From contig NZ_HE978574.1 in the NCBI RefSeq assembly GCF_000311845.1, positions 1,339,346 through 1,403,345 of the forward strand: a DNA stretch of 64,000 bases. Direction: 5' to 3'. Every line of letters begins with the position of its first letter. Positions within the stretch are counted from its first letter, which is position 1. Shown here one piece after another: positions 52,763 to 60,166 of this stretch. A program made the position numbers and the translations under genes. This stretch comes from Enorma massiliensis phI (lineage in GTDB: Bacteria > Actinomycetota > Coriobacteriia > Coriobacteriales > Coriobacteriaceae). The notes under the pieces were generated by a model. That model worked only from the letters and a program-made list of their open reading frames with translations, made no database searches and was not told the DNA's origin.

Positions 52763-55700
52763 ATGAGACTCATTCACAACAGCCGCCTCTCGCAGTTCCG
52801 CTTCCCCTTCGGTGCCGTCGAGAGAGGAACGGATGTCACCCTCTCGGTGCTCGTCGAGGATGCCGAACCGCGCACCATCTCCATCGATCTGCGCGTCTGG
52901 ATCGACGGGAAGGGCGAGACGATCATTCCCCTGCGCTATGAGGCCGACGGCATCTTCACCGTCACCCTACCCTGCCCCGAGCCCGCACTCATGTGGTATC
53001 GCTTCAATGTGACGGCAACGTTCGAGGACTCAACCCGTACCCTCTACCTCGGCGCACCCGAGGGCCGCACGGGGGGCGAGGGCGCCACGTACACCTACCC
53101 TGAGTGCCCGTCATTCCAGCTTACCGTCTATAAGCACCGCGCCATCCGCCCCAGCTGGTACGAACGCGGCATGGTCTACCAGATCTTCCCCGACCGCTAT
53201 CGCCGGGACGCTGCGTGGCGGGAACGCTGCGAGCGCGTGATTGAACAGCCCAAAGCTGGCATCCCGCGCCGTATCGTCGAAGACTGGGACGAGCCTCCCT
53301 GCTATGAGCGCGCAGAAGACGGCTCCATCGCAAGTTGGGATTTCTATGGCGGCTCCCTAAAGGGCATCACCGCGGACCTTGACCGGCTCGCCGAGATGGG
53401 CATCACCGCCATCTACCTCAATCCCATCTTCGAGGCAGCAAGCAACCATCGCTACGACACCGCCGACTACCTCAAGATCGACCCGATGCTCGGCACTGAG
53501 GAAGATTTCCGCGAACTCTGCGGAGAAGCCGGCACGCGTGGCATCTCGATCATCCTCGACGGTGTATTCAACCACACGGGCGATGATTCCGTCTACTTCA
53601 ACCGCTATGGCAACTATCCCGAGCCGGGTGCCTGGCAGGGCGAGGGCTCGCGCTGGAAAGACGCATACCATCTCAACGAGGACGGAACCTATGCGAGCTG
53701 GTGGGGCATCGGCAACATGCCGGCGCTGAACCAGGATTCGCTCGCCGTTCGCAACCTCCTCCTTGGTGAAAACGGGGTCATCCGCCGCTGGACGCGCGCC
53801 GGCGCACGCGGCTGGCGCCTCGATGTGGCCGACGAGCTGCAAGAGTCGCTCATCTCGGATATCCGCCGCGTGCTCCTTGAGGAAAAGCCCGATGGGGTGC
53901 TTATCGGCGAGGTCTGGGAGGATGCCTCCAACAAGATCAGCTACGGCTATCCGCGCCACTACCTGCTTGGCAACGAGCTCGATTCAGCAATGAACTACCC
54001 GTTCCGAGACATGGTGCTCAACTTCCTGCTGGGCCATGCCGGCGTCGCAGACGCCGTCGAGGCCATCGAGAGCCTGCGCGAGAACTACCCCCGCGAGGCG
54101 CTCGCGTGCTGCCTCAACCTCTTGGGCAGCCACGACCGCCCGCGCATCGCCTCGCTGCTCGGCGGCGGCCCCGACGAGAGCAAGCTCCCTGAGGAAGAGC
54201 GCGGCCGGTGGAGGCTTTCGCCCGAGTCCATGGGACTCGCCAAGAGCCGCTTCTGGCTGGCAACGCTCATGCAGATGACCTTCCCCGGCGTTCCATCCGT
54301 CTATTATGGCGATGAGTTCTGCCTCGAGGGGCTATCAGACCCCGGCAACCGCCGCACGATGCCGCTTGAGAAGGACATCCACGACCGCGACATGTTCGAC
54401 ATCATCCGCAACGCGTCTGCCGTGCGGCGCGCCCTTCCGTTCATGGTCGACGGAAGCATCGAGTCGTTCGTGCCCGAGGGCGCTGACGACGACGTGCTCG
54501 CCTACACGCGCCGGGGAGCTCAGAGCGAGGCAGCGACGGTGCTTATCAACCGGAGCTCGTGCGAGAGCCACACGGTGCGCGTTCCTTCCCTGGGTCCGTG
54601 CGCGACCGATATCATCTCGGGCGGCGAGCTTGCGCCTGACGAGGATGGCATGGTTGAGTTTACGCTTTGGCCCTTCGGCTCGGCGGTGATCTATTTCCAC
54701 GAAGAGGAGCGCCTGCAGCTTCCCATGGAGCCCGGAGCGGGCGTGCTCTGCCACGTGACCTCCCTACCCGATGAATCGGGCAAAAAGGGCTCCCTCGGCG
54801 ACGTTGCCAAGCGCTTCATCGACCATCTGAAGGCCATGGGCATGCGCTACTGGCAGCTCTTGCCGGTCAACCCCACCGACTCCTTCGGGTCGCCGTATTC
54901 CGGCCCGTCGGCCTTCGCGGGCAATATCGCGCTGCTCCCCGAGTCCGAAGACGAGCTACGGCGCGATTATCGCCGCTGGCGCATGACGGGCGGTCCTAAG
55001 CTCGATATGGATTTCCGCGCGTTCAAGAAGCGCCATGCGAGCTGGCTCAAGCCCTATTGCGCCTTCATGGCGGTGAAAGCGCATTTCGACGACGCCCCGC
55101 GAAGCGAATGGCCGGCCGAGTTCGCACGCTACGACGAAGCCTTCCTAAAGGACGATCGCTTTGCCGCAGAGGCGGAGGCGCAGGCATACCTCCAATATCG
55201 CTTCGATACCGCATGGCGCGAGATTCTTGCCTACGCCCATCAACACGGCATCGGGGTGATCGGTGATATCCCCATGTACGTCTCGGATGATTCCGCCGAC
55301 GTCTGGTGCGCGCCCGAGCTCTTCAACCTCGATCGCGATGGCCGCCCGACCGAGATCGCCGGCGCGCCGCCCGATGGCTTCGCTCCCGAGGGGCAGGTCT
55401 GGGGCAATCCAACGTACCGCTGGGACCGCATGCGCGAGACCGGGTACCGTTGGTGGCTCGACCGTCTCGCCCGCGCGTGCGACCTGTACGACTACGTGCG
55501 CCTCGACCATTTCCTGGGGTTCCATAACTACTACAGCATCCCAGCCGGCATGCCGGGTAGCGACGGGAGGTGGCTGGCAGGCCCTGGGATCGACCTCTTC
55601 CGAGCCGCGCGCGACGAGCTGGGAGCGCTTCCCTTCATTGCGGAGGACCTCGGCATCCTCACGCCAGGCGTTCGCTCGCTCATGAGCACCTGCGGTTTCC

Positions 55701-56077
55701 CCGGCATGGACGTGCTCGAGTTCGCCGACTACGATGTGCGAAACGGGCTGCATCCGCACCCCGGCAAGGTGTTCTACACCTCCACGCATGACACGACGAC
55801 GCTCGTGGGCCATTGCGCGAGCTCGCTCGTTGCACCGGATGACGATAATGCCGCGCGCGAACTCGGGGCACGGCTGGTCAAAGAGGCGCTCGAGAGCGAT
55901 GCGCGCGTGGTCATGATGCCGCTGCAAGATGTTCTCGGCCTCGGTGACGAAGCGCGCATGAACGTACCCGGCGTCGCGAGCGGCAACTGGAGCTGGCAGG
56001 CGTGCGAGGAGGACGTTGCTCGGGCGATTGAGCCTACCGCCGCCCTCATGCGCGAGACGGGCCGTTTCGCATCGTGA
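52763..56077 (+). CDS. GH13 alpha-glucanase fused to GH77 4-alpha-glucanotransferase
   Basis: 1104-aa two-enzyme protein. Residues about 1-130 are a beta-sandwich; about 130-640 a GH13 barrel of neopullulanase/cyclomaltodextrinase type (GMVYQIFPDRY, DGVFNHTGDDS, nucleophile Asp in GWRLDVADEL, acid Glu in LIGEVWED, third acid in LLGSHDRPR). From about 652 to the end is a MalQ/GH77 domain (GVLCHVTSLPDESGKKGSLGD, YWQLLPVNPTDSFGSPYSG, IGVIGDIPMYVSDDSADVW, YVRLDHFLGFHNYYSIP, FIAEDLGILTPGV, STHDTTTL). Together they would trim, debranch or rearrange glucans produced by GlgP. ATG 52763; TATAAT at 52676-52681 is a candidate -10. No signal peptide, so cytoplasmic. Confidence 0.93.
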   Translation: MRLIHNSRLSQFRFPFGAVERGTDVTLSVLVEDAEPRTISIDLRVWIDGKGETIIPLRYEADGIFTVTLPCPEPALMWYRFNVTATFEDSTRTLYLGAPEGRTGGEGATYTYPECPSFQLTVYKHRAIRPSWYERGMVYQIFPDRYRRDAAWRERCERVIEQPKAGIPRRIVEDWDEPPCYERAEDGSIASWDFYGGSLKGITADLDRLAEMGITAIYLNPIFEAASNHRYDTADYLKIDPMLGTEEDFRELCGEAGTRGISIILDGVFNHTGDDSVYFNRYGNYPEPGAWQGEGSRWKDAYHLNEDGTYASWWGIGNMPALNQDSLAVRNLLLGENGVIRRWTRAGARGWRLDVADELQESLISDIRRVLLEEKPDGVLIGEVWEDASNKISYGYPRHYLLGNELDSAMNYPFRDMVLNFLLGHAGVADAVEAIESLRENYPREALACCLNLLGSHDRPRIASLLGGGPDESKLPEEERGRWRLSPESMGLAKSRFWLATLMQMTFPGVPSVYYGDEFCLEGLSDPGNRRTMPLEKDIHDRDMFDIIRNASAVRRALPFMVDGSIESFVPEGADDDVLAYTRRGAQSEAATVLINRSSCESHTVRVPSLGPCATDIISGGELAPDEDGMVEFTLWPFGSAVIYFHEEERLQLPMEPGAGVLCHVTSLPDESGKKGSLGDVAKRFIDHLKAMGMRYWQLLPVNPTDSFGSPYSGPSAFAGNIALLPESEDELRRDYRRWRMTGGPKLDMDFRAFKKRHASWLKPYCAFMAVKAHFDDAPRSEWPAEFARYDEAFLKDDRFAAEAEAQAYLQYRFDTAWREILAYAHQHGIGVIGDIPMYVSDDSADVWCAPELFNLDRDGRPTEIAGAPPDGFAPEGQVWGNPTYRWDRMRETGYRWWLDRLARACDLYDYVRLDHFLGFHNYYSIPAGMPGSDGRWLAGPGIDLFRAARDELGALPFIAEDLGILTPGVRSLMSTCGFPGMDVLEFADYDVRNGLHPHPGKVFYTSTHDTTTLVGHCASSLVAPDDDNAARELGARLVKEALESDARVVMMPLQDVLGLGDEARMNVPGVASGNWSWQACEEDVARAIEPTAALMRETGRFAS

Positions 56078-56169
56078 GCCGAGCAGCCGTCGCTTCATCT
56101 GTTGCTAGATGAGCGATTAGGGTACAGTACCGTTGTTTGTTTGAATGCAATCCTTTCGTTGGGAGAACT

Positions 56170-56463
56170 ATGGCACGCTATGATTACCGTTGCACCGCAT
56201 GCGGTGAAGTCTTTGAAGTTGAGCACGCGATGACCGAGCGCCCCGAGGTGAGCTGCCCGAAGTGCGGTGCGAAGGCCGAGAAGGTCTTCACCGCGAGCGG
56301 CATCAAGTTCGCAGGAAGCGGCTTCTACAACACTGATCAGCGCGGAGGGAGCTCCTCGACGGAAGCGACCTCTGGATCGAGCGACAGCAGCGCATCTACA
56401 GATTCCGGCGCTTCTGCCGGCTCGTCGCATTCCTGCGAGAACTGCCCGCACAAAGACGCGTAG
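56170..56463 (+). CDS. FmdB family zinc ribbon protein
   Basis: 97 aa. N-terminal zinc ribbon: MARYDYRCTACGEVFEVEH with Cys 8, 11, 29 and 32 (CPKCGAKAEKVFTASGIKF), then FAGSGFYNTDQ and a Ser/Thr/Gly-rich tail ending in another cysteine pair (SCENCPHKDA). FmdB-type regulators are widespread small proteins of unclear role. ATG 56170 after TTGGGAGAA; the frame upstream to 56137 was rejected. Confidence 0.87.
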   Translation: MARYDYRCTACGEVFEVEHAMTERPEVSCPKCGAKAEKVFTASGIKFAGSGFYNTDQRGGSSSTEATSGSSDSSASTDSGASAGSSHSCENCPHKDA

Positions 56464-56492
56464 GCGCACCTACCCAATACGACCTGCTACCT

Positions 56493-56530
56493 GCGCTGGC
56501 TCACGCGTTTGTGGGCCAGCGCTTTCTGTT
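56493..56530 (+). terminator. terminator after the FmdB gene
   Basis: GCGCTGGC (56493-56500) pairs with GCCAGCGC (56515-56522), followed by TTTCTGTT. Thirty bases after the stop at 56463. Confidence 0.7.
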
Positions 56531-56618
56531 GCAAATCCAAACGGCTCCGACGAACCCGCGAGCGCGCCAGATGTCTCCCCTGCATGTGAAAACCGCTCAA
56601 CGTGTATCCGGCGTGGCC

Positions 56619-56662
56619 CGCATGCACGGCAACGCCGGGTCGCATGAACGACAACGCCGGGT
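56619..56662. repeat. 22-bp tandem repeat, two units
   Basis: CGCATGCACGGCAACGCCGGGT (split here: CGCATGCACGG, CAACGCCGGGT) at 56619-56640 is followed directly by a copy with two changes at 56641-56662. Lies just outside inverted-repeat element copy 4. Confidence 0.75.
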
Positions 56663-56687
56663 TGTATGCACCGCCTCGCCAAGGCGG

Positions 56688-56829
56688 TTTCAACTTTTGG
56701 GCACTTCAGCGGCATACGAGAAAGTATCACTCAGAAGACCGAAAGAAAGCAGCAGGTAAATGGCTTGCCTTTTCGCACTTTCGCGCTCGATACTCAGCAA
56801 CCCCGCAATCAAGTGCCCAAAAGTTGAAA
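56688..56829. repeat. inverted-repeat intergenic element, copy 4 (subfamily B, reversed)
   Basis: Arms TTTCAACTTTTGGGCACTT (56688-56706) and exact complement (56811-56829), 19 bp, identical to the arms of copies 1 and 3. The 104-base interior resembles the reverse complement of copy 3 (AAAGTATCA, CAGGTAxAxGGCTTGC). Sits between converging genes. Apart from this, the tandem repeat and the terminator, the 437-base gap shows nothing. Confidence 0.82.
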
Positions 56830-56900
56830 ACTCGCTCCGCATGCTTCTCGCAAGAGGCATTCAGAGCGCTGAGTAGAACGATATGAAGCCCGCACAATCG

Positions 56901-58328
56901 CTAAACGGTTTTGCGACGGACAAACCGGGCGCAGAAATGACCATCGAAGCTGTCGAGCGCGGGAACGGTTTGGAAGAGGCCACGATTGGTTTCCTGGGAG
57001 CGCACGTATGCGGCCGCATCAGCGAACTCAGGGCGCTCGAATATCGGAGCCTGCGAGACGGGCGCGAGCGCGAAGCCATGACAAGCCTCACTATTGAGAA
57101 AAGCATCAACCACCGCCGCGTTTTCCTGCTGGAGCACCGAGCAGGTCGCGTAGATAAGCTGCCCGCCAGGACGCACGCGCCGCGCCGCCTCGGCAAGCAG
57201 GGCAAGCTGCAAGCCAGGCATGTCGCGATCGATATCTTCAGGCAGAAGGCGCCAGGGAATCTCGGGGTGGCGACGCATGGTGCCCGTGCCGGTGCAGGGC
57301 GCGTCTACAAGCACGCTATCGAAGAGGCGCCGCTCCCCTGCCCGACGATCAGTTTCGGAAAGGGCGCGATCAAGATCGCAACCATCACCGGTGACGAAGC
57401 AGACGCAATCGATGAGCCCCGCGCGCTCGAGGCGACGGCGATTCAGGCGATTCTTCTTCTTTGAAAGCTCAACCGCAACAGCCGAGCGCCTCATGCCGCA
57501 GCGAGTCGCTTGCGCCGCCATGACGAAGCTCTTGGTACCGCGGCCCGCGCCAACCTCGAGGCAGTCGCCCGGCATCGTGGCAGCCGTTGCCACCACCTGG
57601 GCATTCAGATCGCAGACCGCAACGGCAGAACGCTTGGGCAGATCGGTGTGCATAAGCTCTGAGCTGGCGACCGGCGCGATGCAGCCGGGTAGCTCGGCAA
57701 CATCGGAAGCGCCGACGCGCAGGCTCGCAAGGACGTCTTCCGCCGTAGCATCATGCGGGTTGAGGTGCACCGCAACAGGGGCCGGCTCAAGCTCGCAACC
57801 AAAGAGCAGGCGAGCGCGCTCGAAACCAAGCGAGGAAATGACCTCCCCTGCAAGCCATGCCGGCAGGCCCGCCGAGCGTGCAGCCGAGACCGTATCGCGC
57901 TCGGATCCCGCCGGAACATCCTCGGCAGCCAGATACACCCCTCGGTCGGCAACGATGCGCCGGAGCACGGCGTTCGCGAAGCCTGCAGCGCTCTTTGCGC
58001 GGGTGCGCACGAGCTCCACGCCCTGGCTCACCGCCGCCCGGGGCTCAGTGCCCAGATAGACGATCTCGAACGCCGCGATGCGAAGCGCCTCGCGAATGCG
58101 GGCGTTCATACGGCCGGGCTTCTCACAGTAGGTATCGATAAGCTCGTCGAGGCAGCCATAGGTTGCCACCACACCGAGCACAAGGCGGGTCGCAAGGCCG
58201 GCGTCTCGGCGGCTCAGCTCACGCAGCTCCGGCGAGGCGTCGAGGCCATCGCGGGCATAGGCTCCGCTTTCCTCAAGATCGAGCAGGATATCGAGGGCAA
58301 CCCGACGCGCGGGTGAAAGTTCCGTCAC
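56901..58328 (-). CDS. rsmB: 16S rRNA m5C967 methyltransferase
   Basis: 475 aa. N-terminal NusB-like RNA-binding domain (SPARRVALDILLDLEESGAYA, RDAGLATRLVLGVVATYGCLDELI, FEIVYLGTEPRAAVSQGVELV, FANAVLRRI), then the SAM-dependent domain (CLEVGAGRGTKSFVMAA, VDAPCTGTGTMRRHPEIPWR with the PCTGTG cysteine, IYATCSVLQQENAAVV with the second catalytic cysteine). GTG 58328 follows GGGAGA and overlaps the fmt stop (GTGA); a longer frame to 58376 was rejected. Last gene of the metK-priA-def-fmt-rsmB run. Confidence 0.93.
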   Translation of the reverse strand: MTELSPARRVALDILLDLEESGAYARDGLDASPELRELSRRDAGLATRLVLGVVATYGCLDELIDTYCEKPGRMNARIREALRIAAFEIVYLGTEPRAAVSQGVELVRTRAKSAAGFANAVLRRIVADRGVYLAAEDVPAGSERDTVSAARSAGLPAWLAGEVISSLGFERARLLFGCELEPAPVAVHLNPHDATAEDVLASLRVGASDVAELPGCIAPVASSELMHTDLPKRSAVAVCDLNAQVVATAATMPGDCLEVGAGRGTKSFVMAAQATRCGMRRSAVAVELSKKKNRLNRRRLERAGLIDCVCFVTGDGCDLDRALSETDRRAGERRLFDSVLVDAPCTGTGTMRRHPEIPWRLLPEDIDRDMPGLQLALLAEAARRVRPGGQLIYATCSVLQQENAAVVDAFLNSEACHGFALAPVSQAPIFERPEFADAAAYVRSQETNRGLFQTVPALDSFDGHFCARFVRRKTV

Positions 58329-59257
58329 GAGAGCGTCTCCCAACTGCCCTCGCGCTCGCGCTGCCCCGCAGCCCATGAAGCGGCGTCCATCGCACGCTTT
58401 CCGTCGGGCTTGAGCTCAAGGACCTCGATGATTCCATCCGAACAGCCCATGTACAGCCGCTTATCGTGGATTGCGAATGCTCCGGCTTCAAGGTTCGAGA
58501 TGGAAGAGGATGCGAGCGCTTCTTGCGCCGAGACGATTCGAGCTGCCTTGCCTGCTACGACACAGCGAGCAGGCGCCGCATCCGAGGAAGCGAGCACGCG
58601 GCGCACGTTATCGCACGCACTCGCCGCGGGGTCAAGGCGCATCTCGGCCTTGGAAATCTTTGCCGCATGGGTGACGAGCGACTCATCCTGCACGGTCCAG
58701 GGCGCGGTGCCGTCAACAATCGAGGGAAGCATCTTAACGAGCAGGTCGCCGCCGAGCTGGCCGAGCTCCGCGGTAAGCTCGTCCGCGGTCTTGCCCGGAA
58801 CGCTGCACGAAGCCTGCGCGCAGTAGTCGCCCGTATCGACCCCCTGGCCGATGTGCATGATGGATACGCCCGTTTCGGCATCGCCGGCAAGAATGCAGCG
58901 CTGGATGGGAGCCGCGCCGCGCCAGCGGGGCAGAAGCGACGCGTGCACGTTCACGCACCCGGCAGGAGCCATGGTGAGGACCTCGTTGGGCAGGATGCAC
59001 CCGTAAGCCGCCACGCAGAACACATCGGCTTGAGCGGCACGCAGCGCCTCGAGCGCCTCAGGGGTCATGCGCGCGGTCTCGAGCACGGGAAGACCGAGCT
59101 CGAGCGCCGCCTCCTTAACGGGAGAGGGCTCGAGCTTCTTGCCACGCGAGCGAACCGCATCGGGCCGCGTGACCACGAGGGCAACATCGAAGGCGGCATC
59201 GAGCGCCCTGAGCGAGGGCACAGCGAAGGCCGGCGTTCCCATGAATACGACACGCAT
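58325..59257 (-). CDS. fmt: methionyl-tRNA formyltransferase
   Basis: Formylates initiator Met-tRNA. 310 aa, normal length. MRVVFMGTPAFAVPSLRALD, then VAAYGCILPNEVLTMAPAGCVNVHASLLPRWRGAAPIQRCILAGD containing the catalytic Asn-His (VNVHASLLP), and MHIGQGVDTGDYCAQ. The C-terminal tRNA-binding domain follows. ATG 59257 has AAGGAG six bases upstream; the open frame beyond it to 59659 is a shadow of def. Pairs with the deformylase gene 220 bases upstream. Confidence 0.95.
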   Translation of the reverse strand: MRVVFMGTPAFAVPSLRALDAAFDVALVVTRPDAVRSRGKKLEPSPVKEAALELGLPVLETARMTPEALEALRAAQADVFCVAAYGCILPNEVLTMAPAGCVNVHASLLPRWRGAAPIQRCILAGDAETGVSIMHIGQGVDTGDYCAQASCSVPGKTADELTAELGQLGGDLLVKMLPSIVDGTAPWTVQDESLVTHAAKISKAEMRLDPAASACDNVRRVLASSDAAPARCVVAGKAARIVSAQEALASSSISNLEAGAFAIHDKRLYMGCSDGIIEVLELKPDGKRAMDAASWAAGQREREGSWETLS

Positions 59258-59280
59258 GAGGGCTCCTTTCTGAAGCGGCA

Positions 59281-59371
59281 ACCAGGCCGTGCGCTCTTCG
59301 CTTCGGACAGTCCTCGCAGGTTCAGCTTTGCTGAACCTGCTGTGGAACTCGTGGCGAGCGCACGGCCCGGT
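59281..59371. other. nested double hairpin, element 2
   Basis: Outer stem ACC-A-GGCCGTGCGCTC (59281-59296) with GAGCGCACGGCC-C-GGT (59356-59371), one mismatch; inner perfect 11-bp stem GCAGGTTCAGC/GCTGAACCTGC (59316-59326, 59330-59340) with loop TTT. Linkers TTCGCT...GTCCTC (59297-59315) and TGTGGAACTCG match those of 40637-40720 while the stems are different. Lies between def and fmt. Confidence 0.75.
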
Positions 59372-59477
59372 CGCCTCACGAAACTCGTAGGGATAAGAAC
59401 ATGAGGCGGCTGCGGAACTCACGGCGGGCAAACGGAATCGGAGGGGGCTCGAAACTCGCGCAGGAAAAAGAGGGTGC

Positions 59478-60014
59478 TTACTCCGTTTCGCCGGGCTTGG
59501 CTCCGCGGCGCAGCGCCTCCTGGTACTCGCGCATGGCATGCATGCGCTGGGCAGGCTCGAGTCGCTCGAACATGGTGATGCCGTGCAGGTGGTCGATTTC
59601 GTGCTGCAGGCACACGCAGAACACGCCGCCCTCGGCCTCGTACCGCATAAGGTTCGCATCGAGGTCGTACGCCTCCACCACCACGCGGTCAGGACGCTTG
59701 ATCTCGCAACTCACACCCGGGATGGAAAGGCATCCTTCCGAGAAGGGGACGAGGTGGTCAGACTGCTCGACGATAACGGGATTGATGAGAACGATCGGAT
59801 CGTAATCGTCAGCCGACTCGTAGTCCGTGTCGATGACCACCATCTGCACGAGCTCGCCAATTTGCGGGGCGGCAAGGCCGACTCCGGCATTTTCGAACAT
59901 CTCGCGCTTCATACGCTCGGCGAGCGCCTCGATTTCGGGCGTTATCTCTTCGATGGGCTTGCACTCCTGCCGCAAGCGCGGGTCGGGAGAAAGCACGATT
60001 CCGTTCACTTCCAT
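59478..60014 (-). CDS. def: peptide deformylase
   Basis: Removes the formyl group from new proteins. 178 aa, normal length. All three motifs are present: GVGLAAPQIGE (motif 1), FSEGCLSIPGV (EGCLS, metal-binding Cys) and CLQHEIDHLHGI (HExxH). Start ATG 60014 (MEVNGIVLSPDPRLRQ) follows GGAAGG at five bases; the open frame continuing to 60482 is antisense to nothing real and is the shadow of priA. Functionally linked to fmt downstream. Confidence 0.95.
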   Translation of the reverse strand: MEVNGIVLSPDPRLRQECKPIEEITPEIEALAERMKREMFENAGVGLAAPQIGELVQMVVIDTDYESADDYDPIVLINPVIVEQSDHLVPFSEGCLSIPGVSCEIKRPDRVVVEAYDLDANLMRYEAEGGVFCVCLQHEIDHLHGITMFERLEPAQRMHAMREYQEALRRGAKPGETE

Positions 60015-60166
60015 GGCAACCTTCCCTATGTCGGCGCGCCGCCTGCGCGCGGTACTCTCAAACGCTAACCACTGTACCCCCACGTGCCGCGCGCGAACCT
60101 GCCACCAGCAGCGCTTCACGATAAAACCCGCAGGCACGGGGTAAGACAAAGAGCCGCCCCTTTGCC

